DNA of 64,000 nt. Origin: Bacteroidia bacterium. GTDB taxonomy: Bacteria > Bacteroidota > Bacteroidia > J057. The translations under genes and the position numbers were made by a program. The stretch spans positions 1 through 64,000 of the forward strand of contig JAUIKF010000034.1 in NCBI GenBank assembly GCA_030430575.1, given 5' to 3'. How positions within the stretch are numbered: position 1 is the first letter of the stretch; every line of letters starts with the position of its first letter. Below, piece after piece: positions 51,099-60,470 of this stretch. The notes under the pieces are model-generated. The model was not told the origin of the DNA, ran no database searches, and saw only the letters and a program-made list of their open reading frames with translations.

Positions 51099-52452
51099 AC
51101 AGCCCATATTTCTCAATCCGCCGATACAGAGAAGTCCTTGTCAGTCCCAGTTCACGTGCTGCAAGGCTGATATTCCCTCCATGCTTACTGATTACCTTCC
51201 GGATAATCAATTTTTCTACTTCCTCTAATCGATAGGTATCCAATTCAATGCTATCGCCTTGTATGGCCTCCATGGAAAAATAGAAATCCTTCGGCTGTAA
51301 TACATCGCCGTCTGCCATGATCACAGCTCGCTCTATGGCGTGCGCCAATTCGCGGACATTGCCAGGCCAGGCATACTTTTGCATACGCTTAAGGATAGCC
51401 GAACTGAGTCCTTGGGTCTTCTTCTGGTATTTCTGGGCGTACTGTTGGAGGAAATGGTTGGCGAGCAGGGGAATATCGTCTTGACGGTCGCGCAAGGGGG
51501 GCAACTGGATTTCAACCGTATTGAGGCGGTAGAGTAAATCCTGGCGAAAGCGCTTCTCTTGGACCATCTGATGAATAGGCATATTCGTAGCAGAAATCAG
51601 GCGAATATCGACCTTACGCACCTCATTGGTACCGAGGCGGATGATGGCACGCTGCTGCAAGGCATTTAGAAGCTTTGCTTGTAAGGGGAGTGACAGATTG
51701 CCAATTTCGTCCAGGAAAAGACTGCCTTTGTCTGCCAACTCTATTCGGCCTACTCGATGGCCGTGGGCATCGGTGAAAGCGCCTTTGGCATGCCCAAACA
51801 ATTCACTCTCAAAAAGCGATTCACTTACTGCCCCCATGTCTACACTCACAAAGCGCTGCGTCGCGCGCTTGGAATGCTGATGCAAAGCCCTGGCAACTAA
51901 CTCTTTACCCGTTCCATTTTCTCCCAAAATCAACACGTTTGCATCCGTAGCAGCGACTTTATCGATGCTGTTAAAAACGTGTTGCATGGCTTCACTCGCT
52001 CCGATAATTTCTTGAAAATTGTCGCGCTCTTGTGCTGCTTGATGAGCTTTGAGGCGGACGACCTCATTGCGAGAAGCCCGAAGCTTGAGGGCAGCATTGA
52101 TCGTCGCCAGGAGCTTTTCGCCTTTCCAAGGCTTGAGGATAAAGTCCGTCGCCCCTTGTTTAATGGCATGAATAGCAGTATCCACATCGCCATAAGCCGT
52201 CACCAATACCACCACAGCAAGCGGGTCTTCCTCCAATATTTGATCCAACCAATAGAACCCCTCCTTTCCTGATCGTGCGCCTCTGCTGAAATTCATATCC
52301 AGCAAAATGAGGTCGTAGGATTGGTCTTGGAGGCGTTTGGGAATAAATACAGGGCGCTCTTCCGTCTCTACGTCAAATCCGTGTTGACGCAAGAAAATCC
52401 GAGTTGCGTCCAACACGTCACGGTCGTCATCTATGAGGAGAATTTTTGGCAA
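51097..52452 (-). CDS. NtrC-family sigma-54-dependent response regulator
   Basis: The 451-aa activator has a receiver domain (phosphoacceptor Asp52, 'LILLDMNF'), a sigma-54 AAA+ domain with Walker A GENGTGKE (177-184), GAFTDA (224-229) and Walker B 'LFLDEIGNL', and a C-terminal Fis-type helix-turn-helix ('ISLAARELGLTRTSLYRRIEKYGL'). It pairs with the kinase encoded downstream. The divergent ABC permease gene has a consensus sigma-54 promoter and a palindromic upstream site, and is its probable target. The stop codon lies in repeat element C. Confidence 0.93.
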   Translation of the reverse strand: MPKILLIDDDRDVLDATRIFLRQHGFDVETEERPVFIPKRLQDQSYDLILLDMNFSRGARSGKEGFYWLDQILEEDPLAVVVLVTAYGDVDTAIHAIKQGATDFILKPWKGEKLLATINAALKLRASRNEVVRLKAHQAAQERDNFQEIIGASEAMQHVFNSIDKVAATDANVLILGENGTGKELVARALHQHSKRATQRFVSVDMGAVSESLFESELFGHAKGAFTDAHGHRVGRIELADKGSLFLDEIGNLSLPLQAKLLNALQQRAIIRLGTNEVRKVDIRLISATNMPIHQMVQEKRFRQDLLYRLNTVEIQLPPLRDRQDDIPLLANHFLQQYAQKYQKKTQGLSSAILKRMQKYAWPGNVRELAHAIERAVIMADGDVLQPKDFYFSMEAIQGDSIELDTYRLEEVEKLIIRKVISKHGGNISLAARELGLTRTSLYRRIEKYGL

Positions 52453-52519
52453 AAAAGTTCTATGTTTTAGGTTCAGGGTTCAGGGTTCAGCTTAAAAAAG
52501 ATTTTCATTCAAAATTCAA

Positions 52520-52543
52520 CCCTTCGGCGAGCTCAGGGCAAGC
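52520..52543. repeat. Dispersed repeat CCCTTCGGCGAGCTCAGGGC
   Basis: This is the same family as the 37380-37400 insert in element B (CCCTTCGACATGCTCAGGGC, 3 mismatches). Arms CCCT...AGGG give a small hairpin. Copies of this repeat are widespread in bacterial genomes (general knowledge). Here it lies among ATTCAA-type hexamers upstream of the regulator gene. Confidence 0.7.
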
Positions 52544-52628
52544 ATTCAATCATTCAAAATTCATAGTTCAACGTATCCGGGTAAGTTATCACTCAAACCA
52601 TCAAACCCAAAACCCAAAACATTTCCAC

Positions 52629-52644
52629 TGTACGCCAGCGTACA
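52629..52644. promoter_or_regulatory. Palindrome TGTACGCCAGCGTACA, candidate activator (UAS) site
   Basis: Perfect 7-bp arms TGTACGC/GCGTACA around CA, about 75-90 bp upstream of the sigma-54 -24 element. That distance suits an upstream activating sequence for an NtrC-type protein acting through DNA looping. It also lies 180 bp upstream of the divergent regulator gene. Confidence 0.65.
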
Positions 52645-52719
52645 CTCCAAATCCCAGTATCGAACACATCGGCGAAGTGACTAAAGATATTATCCCCTGA
52701 TAATCAACCTATTACCCAA

Positions 52720-52736
52720 TGGCACTTCAATTGTTA
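52720..52736 (+). promoter_or_regulatory. Sigma-54 promoter TGGCACTTCAATTGTTA
   Basis: The -24 element TGGCAC and -12 element TTGT match the RpoN consensus (TGGCAC-N5-TTGCA) with GG and G(T) 10 bp apart; the only deviation is GT for GC. Transcription should begin near 52745, two bases before the start codon, so the mRNA would be leaderless or almost so. Confidence 0.75.
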
Positions 52737-52746
52737 TCTTAGGGGC

Positions 52747-55161
52747 ATGTTAAAAAACTATTTCAACATCACACTCCGCAATCTTTGGCGAAACAAAGTT
52801 AATACCTTTATCAATTTGTTAGGGCTTTCCTTAGGCGTTGCTTGCTGTTTGTTGATAGTGCTCTATGTTCAGCATGAATTGAGCTATGATAAATATCACA
52901 CCCAGGCTGATCGCATTTATCGTCTTTCTAATGAAATGAATTTGACGGGAGAGCCTAATCATATCGCGGTAGTAGGTTTGGCACCTGGCCCGACGATGGT
53001 TGCAGATTTTCCTGAGGTATTGGCGCAAGTCCGTTTCATGTCCGCGGGCAATCGGACGACGGTACGGTATGATGATAAATTATTTAATGAAAACGGATTC
53101 TTTTTTTCCGATACGACTGTCTTCGACATTCTTACCTGGCCACTTTTGAGTGGAAATCCCCAAACGGCCCTGTCTCGCCCACGGACAGTAGTTTTGAATG
53201 AAACCCTTGTGCATAAGTATTTTGGAGATGAAGACCCCATTGGTAAACAGATCCGATTTAATACCAATGACTATGAAGTCACTGGCGTGATGCAAGACAT
53301 CCCTGAGAATTCGGGATTTCGACCCAACGCTCTTCTTTCCTTCAGCACGATCCCTCAGAATGTCGTCGATCGCATCTCACAGGACTGGATGCGCATGACC
53401 TGCTTCACCTATTTGCTCTTTGATCGCCCTGAGAATGGGGCCTTATTTGTAGATAAATTGGATGCATTTGCTGAGACTTATACCAAGCCATGGTTAGAAC
53501 AAAACAGCGTTTCTGGTTATCTGAAATATCATATTACCGCACTTTCAGATTTGCATTTAAGGACAGACATGAGCTATGATGTGCCAAAAGGGAATAAAGC
53601 CTACCTATACATTTTTTCTATTGTCGCGGTATTTATTCTCCTAATTGCTTGCATCAATTACATTAATCTCGCTATCGCCCAATCCACCCAGCGAAGCCTG
53701 GAAGTAGGCATTCGCAAAACCACAGGCGCACTTCAACACCAACTGGTCACTCAATTCATAGGAGAATCGTTGCTTCTTAGCCTGTTTGCGCTGGCGCTAG
53801 GGATTATATTCGTAGAGCTTGCCTTACCAGTGTTTAATAGCTTGGCTGACAAAAGCTTTGCATTTAGGGATGTTTTCAGCCCTACCCTTCTCCTTTCCAT
53901 GTTTGGGATCATGTTGTTTGTGGGTATTGCAGCAGGAAGCTATCCTGCCCTTTACCTTTCTTCTCTAAAACCCATTGACGTCCTAAAGGGGAGCGTCCCA
54001 AAATCAGGTAGGCAAATATTGAGAAAATCCTTAGTAGTAGTTCAATTCTGCATATCTATCGGACTGATTATCAGCACATTGATAGTATATGGGCAAATGG
54101 GGTATTTGAAAGATCACGATTTGGGGTTTGACAAAGAACAGGTTATGATCCTGGAAGTCCCTAGTGACACATTGGTTACGCGCAAACTGCCTCAGATCAA
54201 GGCAGAGATGATGGAAAACCCTGCGGTCGTCAAGACAGCAACTGCCAGCGGCAATTCCATTCCAGGGAGCACCACGGGGACGTTATTATTTCGGGTAGAG
54301 ACAGAAGTCGAATTGGAGGAAAAGGGCGTAGCCTTTATGGCCATAGACGAGGATTACCTCGATTTATTGGGGATAGAATTGTTGGAAGGGCGCAATTTTG
54401 AGCGCTCACGGCAAACTGATCCCCAGCAGGCGTTCATCGTCAATGAAGCCTTGGTCGAAGCCCAAGGGTGGGAGAAAGCCCTTGATAAGCGCGTACAATG
54501 GGGCCTCATGGCCAACGATTCCGCCTCCAACGACGGCCGCGTCGTTGGGGTCATCAAAAATTTCCATTTTGCATCCCTCCACAATGAGATCGATCCCCTG
54601 ATCTTTTTATTTAGTCCCAATACGCCTTCGCGCCTTTTTGTCAAACTCTCAGGCCAGCAACTCACCCAAGGCATCGATTTTGTCAAGGCCAAATGGTCCG
54701 AATTTGATCCGAATCACCCCCTTGAATACTCCTTCCTCGACGAGTCTTTTGATCAGCAATACCAGCAAGAAGAGAAAATGATGGCCATTTTTGGGTATTT
54801 CACTGTCCTCACTATCCTGATCGCGTGTATGGGACTATTTGGGCTTTCGGCCTTTATCACCCAACAGCGCACCAAAGAAATTGGCATCCGCAAGGTGCTC
54901 GGCGCAGAAAACAGCCAGATCCTCTACTTGCTCTCCAAAGACTTTTTCCTCTTGATTCTCATCGCCCTTGTCCTCGCTAGCGGTGGCGCCTGGTATGGCA
55001 TGGCCCAATGGCTGGAAGGCTTCGCTTACCACACCAGTATCCACTGGTATTACTTCCTCTTAGCAGGCTTTGGCGCTTTGTTGATTGCCTTTCTGACAAC
55101 AAGCTTTCACGCGCTGCGAGCGGCAAAGAGCAATCCCGTGGAGGCGTTGAAATATGAATGA
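52747..55161 (+). CDS. MacB/FtsX-type ABC transporter permease (double)
   Basis: The 804-aa protein contains two FtsX/MacB_PCD units: N-terminal coupling motif 'NITLRNLWRNKVNTFINLLGLSLG', a periplasmic domain (about 45-270), three helices (about 290-400), a second unit (about 430-690) and a final set of three helices ending 'AAKSNPVEALKYE'. Similar Bacteroidota permeases are single large proteins without fused ATPase; the ATPase and adaptor are not nearby. Control by the divergent NtrB/NtrC-like pair via a sigma-54 promoter suggests a stress- or antimicrobial-responsive efflux or lipid-handling system. Confidence 0.85.
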   Translation: MLKNYFNITLRNLWRNKVNTFINLLGLSLGVACCLLIVLYVQHELSYDKYHTQADRIYRLSNEMNLTGEPNHIAVVGLAPGPTMVADFPEVLAQVRFMSAGNRTTVRYDDKLFNENGFFFSDTTVFDILTWPLLSGNPQTALSRPRTVVLNETLVHKYFGDEDPIGKQIRFNTNDYEVTGVMQDIPENSGFRPNALLSFSTIPQNVVDRISQDWMRMTCFTYLLFDRPENGALFVDKLDAFAETYTKPWLEQNSVSGYLKYHITALSDLHLRTDMSYDVPKGNKAYLYIFSIVAVFILLIACINYINLAIAQSTQRSLEVGIRKTTGALQHQLVTQFIGESLLLSLFALALGIIFVELALPVFNSLADKSFAFRDVFSPTLLLSMFGIMLFVGIAAGSYPALYLSSLKPIDVLKGSVPKSGRQILRKSLVVVQFCISIGLIISTLIVYGQMGYLKDHDLGFDKEQVMILEVPSDTLVTRKLPQIKAEMMENPAVVKTATASGNSIPGSTTGTLLFRVETEVELEEKGVAFMAIDEDYLDLLGIELLEGRNFERSRQTDPQQAFIVNEALVEAQGWEKALDKRVQWGLMANDSASNDGRVVGVIKNFHFASLHNEIDPLIFLFSPNTPSRLFVKLSGQQLTQGIDFVKAKWSEFDPNHPLEYSFLDESFDQQYQQEEKMMAIFGYFTVLTILIACMGLFGLSAFITQQRTKEIGIRKVLGAENSQILYLLSKDFFLLILIALVLASGGAWYGMAQWLEGFAYHTSIHWYYFLLAGFGALLIAFLTTSFHALRAAKSNPVEALKYE

Positions 55162-55277
55162 GGAGGGTTCTATGTTCTAGGTTTTTGTACATACCTACCA
55201 TATTGTCCACAAAATACCCCATATTAATGCCCAGGAGGCTGTTGTCGTAGATTTGTCGTGAGCATGGACTAAAGGAT

Positions 55278-55349
55278 AACTATTAAGTTTGATATGATAG
55301 GAAAACCAAGGATTTACCTTGGCGAATCTATCCAATTCACTTAATAGTT
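55278..55349 (+). promoter_or_regulatory. Three-stem structured leader ahead of a T9SS protein gene
   Basis: Nested arms stack in order: AACTATTAAGT (55278-55288) with ACTTAATAGTT (55339-55349), GATAG (55296-55300) with CTATC (55328-55332), and CCAAGG (55306-55311) with CCTTGG (55317-55322). All are exact. The structure ends 12 bp before the start codon. It could be a cis-regulatory RNA, a cruciform operator or a stability hairpin. No known riboswitch is recognised. Confidence 0.55.
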
Positions 55350-55361
55350 TACTTCTATAAT

Positions 55362-56666
55362 ATGAAATTTTTTACCCTTTTATTATTCACCCTCGCAACT
55401 AGCCTCGCCTTTGGTCAAAATTTGGCTTTACCCATAGACTTTGAATCTACGACTGTTCCCTATACCTTCGATAATTTTAATGGCGGGATGAGCACGGTCA
55501 TCGCCAATCCTCAACAAACGGGTACCAATACGAGTGCGAATGTAGCACAAATGATAAAAAGCGCAGGCGAAGTCTGGGGAGGGAGTTTTTTGACACTGAC
55601 TGACCCTATCGACTTTTCGGCTGGCCGTACCATCAAGATGATGGTTCATTCCCCAAGAGTAGGTGCTCGTGTTCTCCTAAAAATAGAACACCTGACAGAT
55701 GGAGCCATCTTTTCTCAACTAGAGGATACCCTTACAACCGCCAATACCTGGGAGGAGCTCAGCTTTGATTTCCGTTGGATAGACGTGAATCAGGCTTATT
55801 CCAAGATCGTCTTAATCTTCGATTTTGGGGTGATGGGAGATGGCTCATCCAATTTCACCTTCCTATTTGATGATATCAGGCTCGTCGACGAAGGTCCATA
55901 CCCCACAAGGACAGACCTGCCCATTACCTTTGAAGATCCAGATGTAGACTATACTCTGACAGCTTTTGAAGGCAATTATGCCACCCTAAGTACAGACCCC
56001 AATGGTAGCTCAAATAAGGTGGCCAAAACCGTCAAGAGACCAGGAGCGACACCTTCTGCGGGCACTACTGTGGGCACCATAGGGGGCCTACTGAACCCAA
56101 TTCCCATCACGGCAGCCGAAACGCGGATGAATGTTCGTGTTTATACACCAAGGGCAGGAATCCCTGTCCGCTTGAAGATAGAAGATGCCAACGATCCCAC
56201 GAGGAGTGTAGAGACTCAGGTGAATACCACAGTAGGCAATACCTGGGAGACCTTGGAATTTGACTTTAGCAATGAGGCTCCTGGTACAGCAGCCTTAAAC
56301 CTTTCTTACACCTTCAATATGGTCTCCATTTTCTTCCACTTTGGGACAGATGGTGCCAGTGTAGGCGCCGATTCGACTTTTTATTTTGATGATATTCGGT
56401 TTGGGGAGGCGACGACAGGTATTTCAGATATGAAAACGCTTGGCCTTGCCATTTATCCCAATCCCATACAGCATGACTTGTACATCCAGTCTGAACGCCG
56501 ATTGGATGAAATCCGGATTTATAATCAGATGGGGCAATTGGTCCTTTTCACGAAAGGGGCAGAAAATCATTCTGTCTTAAATGTGTCCAAGCTATCACCG
56601 GGGATCTATGTGGTAAAAGTGAAAATAGGGAAAGAAATAGGTGTCTTGAAGCTGATCAAGTCATAG
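55362..56666 (+). CDS. T9SS type A-sorted protein with two tandem carbohydrate-binding-like repeats
   Basis: The 434-aa protein has a signal peptide (about 1-18). Two homologous units follow: 'ALPIDFESTTVPYTFDNFNGGMSTVIANPQQTGTN' with 'FTFLFDDIRLVDEG', and 'LPITFEDPDVDYTLTAFEGNYATLSTDPNGSSN' with 'STFYFDDIRFGE' (about 20-180 and 185-350). Such jelly-roll repeats often bind glycans. The C-terminal 85 residues form a T9SS sorting domain ('LAIYPNPIQHDLYI...GIYVVKVKIGKE'). No catalytic domain is present, so it is a probable surface glycan-binding protein. Confidence 0.82.
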   Translation: MKFFTLLLFTLATSLAFGQNLALPIDFESTTVPYTFDNFNGGMSTVIANPQQTGTNTSANVAQMIKSAGEVWGGSFLTLTDPIDFSAGRTIKMMVHSPRVGARVLLKIEHLTDGAIFSQLEDTLTTANTWEELSFDFRWIDVNQAYSKIVLIFDFGVMGDGSSNFTFLFDDIRLVDEGPYPTRTDLPITFEDPDVDYTLTAFEGNYATLSTDPNGSSNKVAKTVKRPGATPSAGTTVGTIGGLLNPIPITAAETRMNVRVYTPRAGIPVRLKIEDANDPTRSVETQVNTTVGNTWETLEFDFSNEAPGTAALNLSYTFNMVSIFFHFGTDGASVGADSTFYFDDIRFGEATTGISDMKTLGLAIYPNPIQHDLYIQSERRLDEIRIYNQMGQLVLFTKGAENHSVLNVSKLSPGIYVVKVKIGKEIGVLKLIKS

Positions 56667-56691
56667 CCTGCAAAAGGAAGATGGCCCAAAA

Positions 56692-56725
56692 ATACGCAAC
56701 AGATTTTCATCAATCTGTTGCGTAT
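56692..56725. terminator. Perfect hairpin after the T9SS gene
   Basis: ATACGCAACAGATT (56692-56705) pairs exactly with AATCTGTTGCGTAT (56712-56725) around TTCATC. No T-run follows, so it could act as an mRNA stability hairpin or Rho-linked end; its 14-bp perfect stem is typical of gene ends in this window. Confidence 0.65.
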
Positions 56726-56882
56726 TCAACCTCCAATCAGGAATAACAAAATCGTTTACTGTCCAGTCAAAATTCCTATTAGTAACTGGTAGTTTTTTCA
56801 TCGGTTTGGATTTGGGTTAAAGGGAAGAATTTGGTTTATCAAATGATTCATCATGTGTCATAAAAAATGCCCGATATTCGGC

Positions 56883-57419
56883 TCAATTCACTTGATCATA
56901 AGCGAACTTGATTGAACGCTTTTTCAATTCCCCTTTATTTCTCCGAAAATTATCAGCTTTTCCACCTATTGTAAAAGTAAATGGCGGGGCATTTACAACT
57001 CCTCCGATGAAAAGTCCAACAAGAGTCCCTGACACTTCTGGCAAAATTCCAAAATCAATAGTAAACCCACCCTGATTACTATTTCGAGATCCTACTCCTA
57101 TAATCGCGCCAATAGAAAGGCCAACGATTCCTCCTATAATCATACCGTTGGCTATTCCCCCCTTTCTTCGGACTTTGATAAGCTGGATTTTTTCTACATC
57201 GATTTCAGATAATGTCCTGGGCATAAGATGATAATGAGGGGAATAAACAAGGACAGTAGAATCACTGACATCATATAGCTCACCGACTACAGGAGGTGCA
57301 TTACTATCAGTGTAAATCCAAGTTGTGAAGATTTTGATATTTCGCGGTTTGCTCTGCGCTGAAAGGGTATTGACACAAGTCAATATAAAAAAGATGAATA
57401 CGAATATTTTTTTCATCAT
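56883..57419 (-). CDS. Hypothetical exported protein with glycine-rich membrane segments
   Basis: The 178-aa protein has a signal peptide (about 1-22). A beta-rich region with a Tyr/Asp/Ser pattern (about 25-85) is followed by two glycine-rich helices ('GIANGMIIGGIVGLSIGAIIGVGS', 'VSGTLVGLFIGGVVNAP') of the glycine-zipper type, a basic segment and a C-terminal tail. Similar proteins insert in membranes as oligomers or control stress responses. No family is recognised. The gene stands alone between a T9SS type A gene and a divergent T9SS type B gene. Confidence 0.6.
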   Translation of the reverse strand: MMKKIFVFIFFILTCVNTLSAQSKPRNIKIFTTWIYTDSNAPPVVGELYDVSDSTVLVYSPHYHLMPRTLSEIDVEKIQLIKVRRKGGIANGMIIGGIVGLSIGAIIGVGSRNSNQGGFTIDFGILPEVSGTLVGLFIGGVVNAPPFTFTIGGKADNFRRNKGELKKRSIKFAYDQVN

Positions 57420-57510
57420 GCGATGGTTAAGTGGTTATTGAAAAAATATAGGAGAGGAGATTCACAATTATTGTCAATTAGCTAGAAGCGTTGAATGTGT
57501 TTGTTCAATT

Positions 57511-57587
57511 GGCGGGGTGATTTTAGACAGTCAGCATCTATCTGAATCAATTTCCCTTCAACTATTCATCCCCTAAAAATCACCGCC
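57511..57587. repeat. Imperfect inverted repeat in the divergent gap
   Basis: GGCGGGGTGATTTTA (57511-57525) is the near-complement of TAAAAATCACCGCC (57574-57587), with small gaps. It lies between the divergent glycine-zipper gene and the type B gene. Function not evident. Confidence 0.5.
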
Positions 57588-57707
57588 TAAACGCAGGAAA
57601 ATGGGGATAAAGGAATAATTTGTATCTTTCGCCTATTGAAGCAGCTATGCAGGTTGGCAAAACGTCCATTATTTGCAAGTCCATCCCACGGGTTTGAATA
57701 CCTCTTT

Positions 57708-60449
57708 ATGCGTCAATATTTTCTCATTCTTTGTTCCCTTTTGTTATGTAGTGCTCCCAAAACCGCGGAGGCTCAAGGGCCAGCATCTCATTGGTTTTTT
57801 GGTCATCAGGCAGGCCTACATTTTCAGAATGGGGGTGCCCATCCTCAGTTCTCAGGCGCGCTTTCTACCCTGGAAGGCTGTGCCGTCAGTACCGATGACG
57901 CTGGAAACCTTCAGTTTTATACCAATGGCGTGACCATCTGGGACAAAAGTCATCATCAGATGCTCAATGGGATGAATCTGGCAGGCCATCAATCCGCCAG
58001 CCAATCTGTTACCATCGTGCCTCGCCCCAATCATCCACAGCAGTATTGGGTCTTCACGGCGGGCGATGAGTCAGGGACAGGTGCTATTCACTATTCGGAG
58101 GTAAATATGAGCCTGAACTTGGGATTGGGAGCAGTGAACAAAAAAAATACCTTCCTGATTTCTGGCATGACAGAGCGGCTTACCACCATTCCTCATAAAA
58201 ATGGAACTGACTACTGGGTACTCACCCATAAATTCAATTCGAATGAGTTTTATGCGTTTAGGGTTAATGAAAATGGGGTATATACCACGCCTGTGGTTTC
58301 AGCCATTGGAACGGTAGATAGCAGTGGACAGGGTTATTTGAAGGCGTCTCTGGCAGGTGACCGCATTTGCATGGCTTATCGGTCCTTAGACCTTTATGAA
58401 TTGTATCGATTTGATCGCGAGACGGGAATCGTTTCCTTCCCGATCACTTTGCCAGACCTGTTTTACCTGTCCTATGGCGTAGAATTCTCCCCTGATGGCA
58501 GTAAGCTTTACCTTCATAGCAGCCGCAAGGAACCTAGTGCCACTTCTCCCGGTCACCCTTGTAGACTCTTCCAGGTAGACTTGAATGCCGGGAGTCAGTC
58601 TGCTATTGTGAATTCCATAACGCCTATCGCTAATATTGGCGTCCAATACGGAGGAGCCTTTCAATTGGCTCCAGATGGAAAAATCTACGTGGCGCGTCCG
58701 GGTGCCTTATTTCTAGGAATCATTCAAGCCCCGAATGCCGCTGGAGCTGCTTGCAATTACCAAGATGAAGGCATCTACTTAGGGGGGAAAAAAAGTCAAT
58801 TTGGCTTACCCAATTTTCCCTCAAGCCAGATACTTCCCCATCCCTATTTCACCCATGAAGGAACCTGTGAAACCGATTCCTTGGTAGTTGCATTTCATAA
58901 CACTACTGCTATTGACTCTATCCATTGGGACTTTGGAGAACCAGCCTCTGGTATTTATAATCACGCTTTTGGCACCAAGGCCGTTCACCGTTTTCTCAAA
59001 AGTGGTACGTATAAGGTCTCTGCGGTGTACTTTCGAGGGACCTATACAGATACCCTTTACGAGGAGATCACCATGCTCCCCCAACCTGTCGTAGACCTTG
59101 GAAATGATACAAGCCTTTGTCCATCCCAAGTACTCACCCTGCATGCACATCACCCATCTACTACGACTGTTTCTACCAGTTTTTTGTGGAACAATCAGTC
59201 ACAAGAGCCTTTTCTCAGCACAGAGCTGCCAGGGATATATTGGGTAGAAGCCAATAATATTTGTGGGGTAGCGAGGGATACCCTCATTTTTTCTCAGTTA
59301 GTCCCGCCTACAGTAGATTTGGGGATAGATACCACTATCTGTGAAAACCAACATCTATGGGTGGATGTAACCCAAACAGGTACTTCTTATCAATGGAATG
59401 ATGGCTGGGATCGCCCAGACAGATGGTTATGCGCTGGGGAGACCTACTGGATAGCCGTGGAGAATAGGTGCGGCGTGGCCCGTGATACCTTGGAAATACA
59501 TGCTGTAAAGGCCCCCATGGTCGATCTAGGCCCTGACAAGACCCTTTGTGAAGGCGATGAAATCGCGCTTCAAGCCTTACCAAATGGTGGCAGTAGTGCT
59601 AACACTATTCTTTGGCAGGATGGAAGCATAGGGCCGCTATACCTTGTACAAGGACCAGGCGTGTATATAGTACAGGTGGAAAGCTCATTTTGCACCCAAA
59701 AAGACACTGTCTTGATTTCTTATTTAGCAAAGCCCGAAATAGAATTGGGGGAAGACACCACCTTATGCGAAGGCGATCTATTGGTTCTGCATGCCCATAC
59801 AGATGAAGCGACATATCTATGGCAGGATGGGAGTATGAACCCCTCCTATCTGGTTCGCGAAAGCGGTCGCTATGCCGTCACAGTAAGTCATTTCTGTGGG
59901 GAAATCGAAGATGCCATTGAAGTAACTTATTTAAAAGCCCCCCAAGTAAACCTTGGCCGAGATACCGTTATCTGCAATCTACAGCCCTTCTTGCTCGATG
60001 TATCCCAATCAACCCCAGGCTCATCCTTCAGATGGCACGACGGCATCAATCAGCCTTCCCGCCTGGTCAAAGCAGCTGGCTATTATATGATTGCAGTGGA
60101 AAATGAGTGCGGAATCGCTAGAGATACCTTGGAAGTACGTACCAAGCCCTCTTTATGTGAATGCACCTTAGACATTCCCAATGTCTTCACCCCTAATGAC
60201 GATGGTGTGAATGATCATTTTGCCATCGATTATCCTTGTTACCTGAGTGATTATGACTTAGCTATTTATGATCGGTGGGGAAAATTACTGTTTAAGTCTG
60301 GCGATCCTGCCTCTACCTGGGATGGCACCAAAAGTGGAAAATCTTGCCCTTCTGGCATTTATTATTACGTCTTGAGTTATCGGTTCAGCGAATCCTATAC
60401 CCAGTCTGTTCACCGCCAATTAAAGGGGTCATTAACGCTTTTGAGGTAA
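57708..60449 (+). CDS. T9SS type B-sorted gliding-motility-type protein with five Ig-like repeats
   Basis: The 913-aa protein is taken from ATG 57708 (signal peptide about 1-22); a TTG start 72 bp upstream gives no signal. Residues about 25-390 form a propeller-like domain seen in Bacteroidota surface proteins ('HWFFGHQAGLHFQNG', 'LEGCAVSTDDAGNLQFYTNG'). A PKD-like domain follows ('SIHWDFGEPASGIYN'). Five tandem repeats begin with V.LG.DT.LC (NDTSLC, IDTTIC, PDKTLC, EDTTLC, RDTVIC). The end is the T9SS type B sorting domain ('IPNVFTPNDDGVNDHF'). It should be exported by T9SS; repeats suggest an adhesin-like rod. Confidence 0.88.
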   Translation: MRQYFLILCSLLLCSAPKTAEAQGPASHWFFGHQAGLHFQNGGAHPQFSGALSTLEGCAVSTDDAGNLQFYTNGVTIWDKSHHQMLNGMNLAGHQSASQSVTIVPRPNHPQQYWVFTAGDESGTGAIHYSEVNMSLNLGLGAVNKKNTFLISGMTERLTTIPHKNGTDYWVLTHKFNSNEFYAFRVNENGVYTTPVVSAIGTVDSSGQGYLKASLAGDRICMAYRSLDLYELYRFDRETGIVSFPITLPDLFYLSYGVEFSPDGSKLYLHSSRKEPSATSPGHPCRLFQVDLNAGSQSAIVNSITPIANIGVQYGGAFQLAPDGKIYVARPGALFLGIIQAPNAAGAACNYQDEGIYLGGKKSQFGLPNFPSSQILPHPYFTHEGTCETDSLVVAFHNTTAIDSIHWDFGEPASGIYNHAFGTKAVHRFLKSGTYKVSAVYFRGTYTDTLYEEITMLPQPVVDLGNDTSLCPSQVLTLHAHHPSTTTVSTSFLWNNQSQEPFLSTELPGIYWVEANNICGVARDTLIFSQLVPPTVDLGIDTTICENQHLWVDVTQTGTSYQWNDGWDRPDRWLCAGETYWIAVENRCGVARDTLEIHAVKAPMVDLGPDKTLCEGDEIALQALPNGGSSANTILWQDGSIGPLYLVQGPGVYIVQVESSFCTQKDTVLISYLAKPEIELGEDTTLCEGDLLVLHAHTDEATYLWQDGSMNPSYLVRESGRYAVTVSHFCGEIEDAIEVTYLKAPQVNLGRDTVICNLQPFLLDVSQSTPGSSFRWHDGINQPSRLVKAAGYYMIAVENECGIARDTLEVRTKPSLCECTLDIPNVFTPNDDGVNDHFAIDYPCYLSDYDLAIYDRWGKLLFKSGDPASTWDGTKSGKSCPSGIYYYVLSYRFSESYTQSVHRQLKGSLTLLR

Positions 60450-60470
60450 GAAAGGGAAGAAGCTCAACTC

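Noticed and set aside
52446-52700. 84-codon frame upstream of the permease gene
   Set aside because: It is translated from repeats (the CCCTTCGGCG family and ATTCAA hexamers) and covers the UAS palindrome.
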